NCBI GenBank assembly: GCA_028829895.1
Contig: CM054181.1
Location: forward strand, 28,232,357-28,296,356
DNA from: Sinotaia quadrata
Lineage: Eukaryota > Mollusca > Gastropoda > Architaenioglossa > Viviparidae
DNA: 64,000 nt
Direction: 5' to 3'
Of this stretch, positions 28,001 through 40,000 are shown in pieces. The notes below the pieces were generated by a model. That model ran no database searches. It saw only the letters and a program-made list of their open reading frames with translations, and was not told the origin of the DNA. The translations under genes were made by a program, and so were the position numbers. Each line of letters begins with the position of its first letter. Position 1 is the stretch's first letter.

Positions 28001-31000
28001 TTCCCCATCACCATATTGTTTTTGACATTTCTTTAATGAGAACAAGTACCTTGTTTTAACATAATTTTTATTATTTACACTTCTACCTTCACAAACGTTT
28101 TAGTTTAAAATAAGGAGCAGTGTTATGATTATTGTAATTTTTAAATGATGTAGTTTAAAAATAAGTTATTGTCATTTTAGAAAGATGAAAAGCAATAGAA
28201 TTCTGAGATATCAGTTGTGATATATAACTTTCCAAAACTGGCATTTGAATAATGAACTGTTTTACCAGCACAATTTATAAATCATTTCACTACAAGAGCT
28301 AAGAATGCATTAATCTCAGCTGGTATAGCATCTCACCATTTGTAATGCATTGGTAATAGATCAGCAACATTGTTTGCTGTTGTCCACATTGGTCAGGATG
28401 TAATTTTTTCTTAGTGATAAACAATTTTATAGCAGCTCTTACCAGAATCATATTGGCAATCTGTATTATATTTGTATCTTAACTGTAGTCTCAAAATTTA
28501 TCAGAAGTCTACACACTTAGGTTAGCTATAATACTCAACACATTTTCACTTGATTTGTTTGCATTGGAAAATTTAAAAATTAAAAAAAAAAAAAAAAAAA
28601 AATGAATATCTGTATTCTTTTACCCTCCATCCCAATCCATTAATGGTTTCTTCACTAATAAAGAATTAATCTGAGTTGAATCAGAGTTGAAGGACATTTT
28701 GTAAAATTTGTTTTAAGCCATGTTGAGTCAAGTATCCATGTTCAGTGAAGTATCCATGCTAAAATATTTTTTTTGTTGAAGACACCGAAATTTTTAATCC
28801 CCTTGAATCAGGATATAAACATTTTGCCACAACAATATAGTTTGAAATCTGTATTTTTTATAATTTCTACCAGCTTCCTTAGTGCAATTAGCAGTTATTC
28901 TGGTATATTCTGTCATCCTCTATCATGAGCTTAAGGATGAGCCTACAGCAGTCAGAGGGAGTGTGTTGGTTTATTGATGTACTCATGGCAGTTATAAGGT
29001 TAAAGCAGTTGCTTAACGTCAGAGTATTATTTAAACCTTTTGACCTACAAGTAAAGAAATGACAAATGGCATGAATTGACTGAAAAAGGCAACTGACATG
29101 TCTGAGATTATGTCAACATTTCATTGCATGGATGCAGTCTGCTAATTGGAAATCAACACCATCATTTAGTTCTCCACATTTAAGACATTGCACAAAATTG
29201 ACACCTTTTATTTAGTTTCTGCTATCTTTATGCATTTTGTGCCTAAAGCACTTTATTTTAATTTGGTAAAAAAAAATCCTGTTTTTGGGAAAATAATTAT
29301 ATGATAGTCATTTTGTTGTTTTTTTAAAAATTAGTTTGGCATAATGAACAGAGTTTGGCAAGCTAATATTTTTTTCTTTTAGTTTGGTGCAAAGAACTCT
29401 GTTGTTTTAATTTATGCTTTTAATTACTTTTTTTTTTTTTTAAGGAAAAAAGTATTGCACTTAAAATATTTGAGCTTGGCCTCAAGAGATACTCAAATGT
29501 TCCAGAGTATGCCCTGTGCTACATTGATTTTATGTCACACTTGAATGGCAAGTATAGTGGTTTTCTTACTCACATCCTCTCTCTCTCTAATCATATTAAT
29601 TATTAGCAATTGTCTTTTGTAGTTAAAATAACTTTTCTTCATCATGAGCATACTATGATACAGCTATGCATATACTCATCTGTGTAAATATTCATGAAAA
29701 GGCTATTATTTACTAAGAAAATTATTTTTTTATATCATACAGGCAGATGAACATACTAGAGAAATGATACATAATTCTACAGATATAAAACCAGATCTTT
29801 GATAAGGGAACACTGGAGAGATAAACAGTAAAAGAACCACCCCTTTAATTAATGCGAGTGATTACCTCTGAACACCTTTTTTCCCTTTGATATGGTGTCG
29901 ACACTTGCAAATGAAGGCTATGCAGTTTACACATTTTCTTGTGTGTCATCTTTCCATATTGTTATTTTGATTACTCTTTGCTTTTTTTTTATCTTGTTGC
30001 CTTTGGTCTGTTTCCAAGGATAAGGCAGTTATTTTTTCTCATATTCTGGGTTATCTAACACCTGACTCTGCTTTCTTTAACCTTGGTAGCATCATGGCTG
30101 ACTGTGTGTTTTGAATGTAGCTGCCTAAAATAATATTTTGACTCTCATAATTCTGTAAATTTTAGATTATTTTTTTCTTAATTTAAAATGCCATTCTCTA
30201 CATTATTTTACAAATATTCATCATATTTAATTAAACTTGCCTGAAATTTTAAATATATATTTGTAATAATAGTTTTCTATTATAAGGAAAAGAGATTGAA
30301 AGACGATGAATAAACAAAAGAGCTAAAAGTTTCCGTATAAATAGAAGCATTACCAATGCTAATCTTTGTTCCCTTACCCGTGAACAAGTAAAAGATCAAT
30401 ATAGAGACATATGTGTGTGTGTGTGTATGTGTATGTGTGTGCGTGCGTGCATGTGTTTACTGTTCATGTGAAAAGTACTTGTTGAGTACATGACAGGAAA
30501 AGGAAAGATAAAGTAAAATCACTGAAATTTATTTGTTGCAAAATGTGTTTGTTACAATTATACGTACATATAACTGTGGAATAAATAAATTTTAATTATA
30601 GCACTTGTTGCAAGTCATGGCACAAAATAGCCAGTCCCTAGCAAATAACAGAGGAGATGTGATATGAAGATTCATAATTGTTTACAATAAATTAGAATTA
30701 CACAGGAGTCCTATGTAACAATTTCAGTGAAAATTCCATTGAATGTAGTTTACACATCCAACTGAAGTAAAGAAACACAGTTTTTTTCCATATGCACATT
30801 TTTTAAACATTCCAGTGAATAGAAACTTTTTTTATTCCCAATATGAGCAGACTCCATTTGTTTGGTAAAATTACTAGTATATATATATATTAGAATAATA
30901 AAGTAAAAATGTAAGCTACAGCGGAGCAAAAGTCCAAATGCAGAACATTTTGTAATAAATATTATTAGAAATTTTGTATACTCTGATAAAATCTGTGTTG

Positions 31001-34000
31001 TACAATGACTACTGAGATAAATTGTCAGGTAAAAATAAAAGTACTGAATGTGTGTTCAATTTCATCAAGAGTAAAAGAAGAAAACATACAGATAAAATTA
31101 TGAAGAATGTAATAATGTAAATACACTGATGAAGACAAGTGCATGTAAAAAAAAATTGTAAATGAACAGAAAATAAATTTAATATGATGTTGCTGTATTC
31201 TATGTGTTGTAAAGTATGAAACTAAATGTTCAAACAAACTGCTGATGTAATACATAAAAGAAAATGAATAAAAATCAATTTGATTTTCTGCATTTGGTCT
31301 CCGGCCACAGGCATGCTATTGTCTGAGAATTTTTTTAAGCAACTTGGCAGCAAACGGAATATACTGCCTGACATGACTTTAGGAAAAAAATGAGGAACGT
31401 AAATTTCATCAGTAGAAAAATAATGATCAATAATACATTTTCAATCTATCCCCATCAAAATGATAAGCCCTACAAATTGATAAATTTCACTTATCATGCC
31501 ACTGATGCGAGAATTTTCTGGATCTGCCAGTAATACAACAGCCTATATATTCGTATACTCAACACTATATTCTCATGTAAATTGCTTGAAAAACATCAAA
31601 CTCTGTACAATCTTTGTGCCAATGGGATTTGCACTTGAATATTTCCAGCAAAAGCATGTGGTTGAGTGTTCCAAACACCTCACGCCATGCCATTTTGATT
31701 TTGATTTCAACCACTGCAACATTTCCTCTGTCATCAATTTGTGGTAAATTACTAAGGACTGGCAAATATTCATCTTCTGACAAATAAATAGAATCATCAG
31801 ATTCATCGATATCAGACTCAGTAGTTGGATAACACAGCCAGTCAATGAAGCTGAATGCACTTTGCAATGAAGAAGCCATGACTTGTAATGTTGTCTCAGT
31901 GGCAACAGACAGAAAAATAATTTTAAAATTACCTTTTAGATCAAATAAACAGTCTGTTATAATTATCCAATTGTAAAAGGGATAACAAGGAAATACATAT
32001 TTGTTTCACACCGATTGGCTCAGTTGAAAGATTGAGAAAATGTGTGCATTCTCTTGTGACACCAGCATCACTAAACCATATGGATGCCTTCACTCTTTGT
32101 GACACTAAGGGTACAATACCAGGCAAGAGGTTATAGGATTATCAATAACTTTTTTCAACAACAAAGTGAAAGATTAGAGAAAAGGTTCAAGTCATTATTT
32201 CCTTACCATTAAGAATTTAGTATAGACGAATTTTATGTCACAGAACATAAAAGCTGTTTATCCCTTATCTCTAAATTTTTCCTGTTCTTTTTTTTAGAGG
32301 ACAACAACACACGAGTACTCTTTGAGCGAGTTCTTAGTGCAGGACAACTGCCACCTGAGAAATCCACGTAAGTAGTTCCTTTTACAACTCTCAAACATAT
32401 AAGTATTTGGATTTCATTTGATGTCTCCAGCCCACTGGGTTTTCAAGACATTTTTAAGACTGCAAATATCACACTTTGTAGACACTAATTGTACTTTGAT
32501 CTTGATTTTTAGGAATCTCAAAATCACATGCTAAAACTGGCTTTGTACCCTTTGAATGCCAGTATTATGTTGTGCTAAAACTATCTCACAGATTTTCAGG
32601 AATGCTTATTTTGTATTATGCTAAAACTAGCTGTATCTTAATCTCATTGATTTTCAGGAATGCTAATATTGATTGTGCTAAAAGTGCCTGTACCCTCATC
32701 TCACTGATTTTCATAATGCAAATGTTGCATTATACTAAAACTCTGTGTGATATGCTCTCCCTTCTTTCCTCTAGAGAGTGTGCTTATTGTTAGTCTTAGT
32801 AAAGTAAAAGAGAAAGTATTTTTGCATGAATGTATGACAGATTTCTTGTTTTGCTTATCTTTCCCTGTCCGCAAAGTTCTGATCACCATGGAAGCTATAA
32901 CCTGAACATATGTGGATAAGACAGTTATTTTCTCTTTGTTTAAAAGTATGTGAATTAGTAAGCATTCATGAAGTTTGCATTTTAAGTTTTAAAAATAAAT
33001 TTCAGGGACATCTGGAGTAGCTTCTTGGCCTTTGAGTCCCAGGTTGGAGACCTTGCTAGTATTGTAAAGGTTGAGAAACGGCGTTCTCAAACCATTGAAA
33101 AGGTAGCTTTTTATAGGCCTTTGATTATTTGGGCTTGCTTGTTAACATTAACTATTTGTTTCTTCTTTTTTTTCTATAAAGGCATTATGAAACTAATTGT
33201 AAGAACCATATTTAGAACTGTTGTAACAAAACTAAATGATTTTTTTTTTTATTGTATCTTTTTTCTTTCTGTATATGTATAATGTAGCTAATTCTGTAAT
33301 TTTGAACCACCATATAAAGCATTCCCTTTCTTAATTTTTCAAAAATTATTACGTAAAAAAAAACCACTTTCTTAAGTCTATGTAATTTCAAACCATCATA
33401 TCAAGCACTGCCTTTTTGTACTTTTTAAAGGTATTTGTCATTAATTGTATGATTTCATTACATGTATAATGTGGTATATATAACACTATTTTGGGGGTAT
33501 TGGCAGGTGCAAGAATTTGAAGGGAAGGAGACGGCTCTTTTGATTGATCGCTATAAATATTTGGATCTTTTGCCTTGCTCAGAGAATGAACTTCGTGCCA
33601 TTGGCTATATGGTGAGTAATATGTTTCACTTTCTTAAAGATAACAGATATTTATGAAAATAAACCCTTGCAAATAAAAATCTGTTTTGATTAGAGTATAT
33701 GACTGTTTAAAGATAACCATGGGCTTTATTTATAAGCATATTTTTTATATGATAATACCTACCACAGATAATGGATGTATTGAGCTATTTAAACATTGTG
33801 ATAGTCGTTCATTGTATATTAAGAATGCTATTTGTTGTAAATTTAATTTGTATCATTGTATTTATTACTTAAATGGATAATAATTTGATTATGCCAGTTG
33901 CAAAGTTTTTGCATGGTTTTACAAATATATATATATATATATATACACACAATACCTATTGAATTTATTTGAATGGTGGATCAGTTATATCAGTCGTCTC

Positions 34001-37000
34001 ATAGCAGTAACTTTTATGACATTGTCTGTGCTATTTTACCATTAAAATTATCATAAATCTTATTCTATATCTTGGACAAAATCTTATGCTTTGTCCTGAT
34101 TAAAAAAATTAAATACAAATAAAATAAATTTATTTAGTGTACTTTCTGTTCATTCTTTCATTTATAATTTTTCTCAACAAATAAATAAATTTTTCGAAAG
34201 ATTAGGTGCAATTATTGAAAGTACCTTTGTTATGCAGGCATACAAAACAAACACCATATCTACATCTACTTGCAAATGAGAAATCAGTGCTGGGTCTTGA
34301 ACTAGCCACTGTATATGGTGGTCATGGTCATAGTAATAATGATAATAGTGACTTAATAGAGTGTTTGTGCTCTAGGCAATTTACAGTGTTGACACAAATG
34401 GTCATGACCAAAAAACCTATATATCAACAGATATTCTTTCCAGGTAAACTAAAAATATGTATTCAGAATTTAAATACAAATAAAAATATATTCACTATTA
34501 TTATTATTAGTTTCTTTGGTAACTTTTTGTGTTGTATCTTGTGACTGCCAGGCTAGTGTTGTTGACAGAATTTAGTGTAACACAAGTTCACATACTGTCA
34601 TTCTGTGTGGGAGATCTTATTATTTCAAAGCATGGCATCATTAAAATGTTTGTTTTCTCCTTTTCAGACTTTGATCAAATACAATGTAGTTCATCTTCCT
34701 TCAAGCTTTAACTCCAGTTCTCTCCAGACACAAGCTGCTGTCATTGAAGAATCAGATGAGGCCAAGCGTCCTCAGTTCCCAAAACCTGATGTTGAGCAGA
34801 TGTTGCCTTTCAAACCCCGAGCTATTGTTCGTAAGTAAAAGTCTTTTGGATTTAGATTTTTTTGGGGGGTGGGGTGGAGAGGAGATGAAAACCTGAATCT
34901 CACATCAGACTAAATATTTTATAACAACTTTGTGAAAAGAACATTTCTTTTGAGTCAGTTAAGAAGAAATATCGACAATGTGTGTGAAATTTGGCCACTC
35001 CTTCACACAATAAAACCTTATTGTTTATCATTCCACAGCTCCTGGGTCACATCCAGTGCCTGGAGGTGTGTTTCCACCACCACCAGCAGCAGCTGCTCTA
35101 CTTCAGATGCTTCCTCCTCCAAACTGCTTCCTGGTAAGTATTTCATTTTTCTGTCTTTCTCAGGGTTAGCATTCATAAATGACCACAATGCCATGCTCTG
35201 CAGAAAGTGGTGACCAGTTGACTTGTTTACAGGTCAGGCTCAAACTTAAGATTACAGTCAGTAGTCACTAATTGGCTTGTTGACATTGTCAGGACTTGAG
35301 TTTATGTTCGAATCAAAGAGTTTAAATATAGACTTTCTTCAACAAAGCAACTTTCAGACCATCACATTTGGATGAATTTCTTATGAGCAAGTGTGAGACT
35401 ATTAGTCAGAAAAACTACTCATCCAGTTGAAACTGCATCATCAATTTCTAGCATATTCTCCACCTGAGTTGTTTACTTCCAACTTTGACACACAAAAAAT
35501 ACCATAATAACGAGTGCCCAAGGTCAGGTCACTTTGACACTTTAACAATTTACAAAACAATTAAGTTTAGAATAGGGATAGGCAAATTTACTCCCCACAC
35601 CTCTGCTTGGGGAGTACTGATTGTTACCACATTACTACACATGAAGAACAACAACAAAATTGTGTGACAGCCTTCAAATTTAGTACACGTACTGTCTTTG
35701 ATTTAGATAAGAATAATCTATGTTAGATTTGGAATATCGTGCTTAGTTGTTGTTTTTTAAAATACCCAAAATATGTATTTTTTTAAATGCATAGTTCAAA
35801 CACTTACATATGTCAGAGAATTTTTTAAATAAAATTTTTATTATCCTTGATGCAAGTTTAAAAAAGTGAAGGATGCGTTTAAAGAAATTTTGAATAGAAA
35901 AAAAGTTACAATTTTTTTCATGATGTACCCATCAAAAATATTAATTGAATGTAAAAGTACAAAAATAATGCATGCAGGCATTAATCCATCCTTGATTTTT
36001 GTGCACATGTATATAAGAAACAAATATGCCAAGTTTCAACTATGCGGGTTTACTAGATTTGGAGATCCAGGTCTGCAAGCAAGCAGCACAGACTGAAAAA
36101 CATAGTTTTGAGAAAAATGCATTTAAAGTATAATAAAGATTGTAAAACATGGAATTTGTGTGTAATATTTACTTTATTTAAAATTAACTATGCCTTATCC
36201 ATAGCATGAGTTCCTAACAATCATTTAGCCCCAACACTGTAGATGACATGACACTACCCATGTCTTCCATTTTTGAAACACTAAAAAACCTGCGAGAGAG
36301 TTGATACCTTCAAGAAATCTATACATTTCACAATTCTAGCATGCAAACATGCCTTAACCATACCAAATGTAAAATAGGATATCACCTGCTAAGGAAGTTC
36401 CTAATTCTTTATTGTGTTTTTTCCCTAAAATTGTAGTGGGGATGGGGGTGGGACCATATGGACTCTGACTTCTATGCCTGCAAAATCATATGGCAATTCA
36501 TGTATGCTAAAATGGTTGTTGGAAGAGTTGATCAAATGCCATAATTGTGGCTTTCAAGGAGGACTATTTGATTTTTTAAAAATTTATTACTTCCCTTGAC
36601 ATTTTACTTGTGGTTTATTTGGTGGATTGGATATAAGATGGGATAAGGTAGCTTTTTGTGCTGCTATTCAAATTTCAGAATAACTTTGCCTATAGTTTAT
36701 TTTTATTAAAACTTTATTTCATTAATGTATTATTATGATATCATCATGATAACTGTTTCATTGACTACTTGTGAAACGAAACAGAAAATAAATAGAATCT
36801 TGGCAAATATTACATTTATATTCATATTTTGCAGGGTCCTCATGTTATAATGGACAAGTTCATTGAACATATGTCAAATTTAAAACTTCCAAATGGTAAG
36901 TAAATACTTTATATTCATCTGAACCTGAACCAGTAGCTGTCACACCACTAAGGGGAAGGGGGTTTGAACAAAAACAGTGAACAGTGGGGAAGCTTCATTG

Positions 37001-40000
37001 TAGCGTTCTACTATTGTCTACATCACATCTCCCCTGTCACAACTTTATTCAGTCCCTTAGTAGCTTTTCAGTACTGTGTATGACCTTTTGTTTGATCTGG
37101 TTCATCACAATGTCCAACACGCATACACCATGGATGCTTGTCTACCTCTTTTATTATGCGTGCAAGGGTTATGTATGCTGAATATGTATGGGGAGTGGAG
37201 AATGTCAACAATACAGTGCACAGTACAGTATAATGAAGACAGTGCATTCACTCTTTCAAAACAATAGTGGACAAGTTACCATTTTTTGATGAATTGAACT
37301 TTATTGTCCTAAGGGGTCTTTTTCGTGCGGTGGACAAAAGAAAAACTTAATTGCTTGTTTCGCAAACCATTCAGTCATAAAACTTGCTCTCTGGGAATAA
37401 AGGAGTAATTTTCTAAATGATTAGTGGTGAAAATTAAGAGCTTGCAAAGTGCGGCAATTTCCATTATGAATTTGATCTCCAAGCAAATGGGAGGTTTTTT
37501 CACATGGCCAGCTTTATGTTGCCTTCATGAAACAGGCATGGGATGTTGTTTTTTTTCACCTGGCCAGATTTATGTTGTATTGTCGCATTCATCAAAGTAC
37601 TCATTAGAAAAACTGACAGTCAAGGTTATTTGCTAAATAGGGGTCAAATTTTCATTTTGCAATATGACTTATAATCAAGTCTTCCAATAAACAAATTCAT
37701 TTATGCTTCTAGCAATGCATTCATTTTAATTTTCTGTCCATCATAGTCTAGTTAATAAATATAAAAATTATCATTATTAAAGCAGTTTACTTATTAGAGA
37801 AAAATATAACATATCAGTCAGATGAGGTAAGTTGATCAAATATATTCATTGTTCTCTGTGTTATAAATGAAATGTTAGAAATTGAATTTTCTATGCTTTC
37901 ATATAACTATCATGCAAATGTGTTTTCTGTACATTGTTTATGGTAGTATAATTGTTCCCTATCCAAATTACCTTGAACTAAAATACTGAAAAATGGGAAT
38001 GGTTTGCATTGTGCACTTTATTGTTGACTCAACTACATGGCCAAGTGTCTGGTCTTTCTCAGGCTACCAGGAAAACGAATTGTCTGGTCAACAGTAGCAT
38101 TTAGTAGTAAGTGTATTGTTTGTGTGACATCTTTCAGTAAACTACACATGTAGTTGTAGGGAACGTATTACGAATAACCTAAAGTATCTGAACTGATAAG
38201 TAACATCAAAATGTTATATAAGTACAATTTTCAACATATTTACATAAAATGTAGAAAATGCAATTATTATATAAAAATGAGTTCAGGTAAATGAACTCTT
38301 CACACTGTTATTTATATTCCTGCCCTTTTCCCTTCCCATGCTTTTTACCCTCATATTTGTTCTTTAGCTACCCTAATACAAACACTATCCCTTAGCTACC
38401 CTAATACAAACACTATCCCTTAGCTACCCTAATACAAACACTATCCCTTAGCTACCCTAATACAAACACTATCCCTTAGCTACCCTAATACTAACACTAT
38501 CCCTTAGCTACCCTAATACAAACACTATCCCTTAGCTACCCTAATATAAACATTATCCCTTAGCTACCCTAATACAAACACTATCCCTTAGCTACCCTAA
38601 TACAAACACTATCTTTAAGCTACCCTATACTAACACTATCCCTTAGCTACCCTAATAGTAACACTATCCCTTAGCTACCCTAATACTAACACTATCCCTT
38701 AGCTACCCTAATACTAACACTATCTTTAAGCTACCCTAATATGAACACCAAATTTAAGCTATTTTGTTATAAAACATTCTTCTTAAGCTAAATAACAAGA
38801 AAATTCCCAAGCTACTCTAATGTGAACATTATTCTTAAGCTACCTTAATACATACTCTGCCCTTAAGCTACCCTAATATGAAAACTATTCTTAAGCTACC
38901 CCAATAAGAATACTATTATTATAAGCTACTCTAATACAACCACTTACATAAAGAAAAATTGAACATGTTCTTAAGAATAGAGAAATTAAAATATCTCTTG
39001 ATAACTCTAAAACTCAGAGTTGATCAAAGTAATGGGGCTGACTTCTGTATATATTGTTTCCATAATAAGTAATCCTGACCTGCCACATTATAAGACCATT
39101 TGTAATCCATAGGCACATGACAGATAAATATTACAGAGTCTTGCAACCCATAGACACAGGACAGATAAATATTGTAGTCTTGTAATCCACAGGCAGATAA
39201 ATAAATATAGTTTTGTCCTCCACAGGTAGACAAATATTAGTATTGTATCTAAGGGCAGATGACATAAATATTACAAATAATCTTGAAATCCATAGGCAGA
39301 GGACAAATATTGCAAATAGTTTTGTAATCCACAGGCAGATGTCAAATAATTTTGTAATCCACAGGCAGATGACAGACAAATATTGCAAATAGTTACAATC
39401 CACAGGCAAAAGGTTAATATTTTTCCACTCTTATCTTTTAAAAGATTAAACATACATTTTCAGTGTCATATGCCAGTAAAATGAAAACTAATAAATATCT
39501 TTAGAAACATTTCAAATGTATGATTTTCTTGTTACATATTCAAGTCAGATATTTAAAATAAGTAGAATTTTGCTTTTGTTTCATGATAATTAAACATTTG
39601 AAATGAAAAACATTTTTTTTAAATTATGGTGATACATTTTCAAATATTACTATATAATCATTGTCATAGCCAAACAGTTAATCTTTTTTCTTTACACTTA
39701 ACTATAATTTGCCTCAGAATGTTTAAGATAAACTTTAAATAAAGAATTATGAATTGCAGTGATATATTTTCAAACATTTCCTTATGGTCAGTGTTTTGCT
39801 TTTAAACAAGTGCTACCCTTTGAACTGCAAAATAATTCACTTCTCAAGTATAATTGGGAAAGATAATCCATCAATTTACACCTGTTGATAGTTTAAATCT
39901 TTTGTGTGTAGAGTCAAGTTTTTCAAATACAATTTTGTACTTTATAAGAATTTTAAATTTGATATATGTCAGAACTACTGGAAGTTATTTTAAAAAATTG

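Larger units (their letters stand above)
29548..32297 (+). other. CSTF3 GC-AG intron
   Basis: Starts GCAAGT and ends TTTTTTTAG. The conserved protein HLN-E-DNNTR requires this junction (AATG joined to AGGACAAC). GC donors with otherwise strong consensus are a known minority class. The intron also holds a GT-rich tract (30411-30457) and the piggyBac relic. Confidence 0.9.

Noticed and set aside
31565..31905. Overlapping minus-strand frames of 104 and 110 codons as host genes
   Set aside because: They are pieces of one frameshifted piggyBac-type transposase, not independent genes.
34220..34410. Minus-strand B-box-like AGTTCAAGACCC suggesting a tRNA-derived SINE
   Set aside because: No convincing A-box, tail or target duplication was found; a single 12-base match is not enough.
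35841..36096. Open frames on both strands in the CSTF3 intron 35134-36834
   Set aside because: The overlapping frames have no recognisable motif or splice signals; the sequence may belong to an old dispersed repeat, but this cannot be shown from one copy.
38362..38945. Interstitial telomere repeat or CRISPR-like array
   Set aside because: The CCCTAA core is only 6 of 28 bases in a contiguous tandem unit, and there are no unique spacers. This is a minisatellite in a eukaryotic intron.
39024..39453. Three minus-strand open frames rich in Cys-Gly-Leu-Gln
   Set aside because: They translate the ~40-bp tandem repeat in the last CSTF3 intron.
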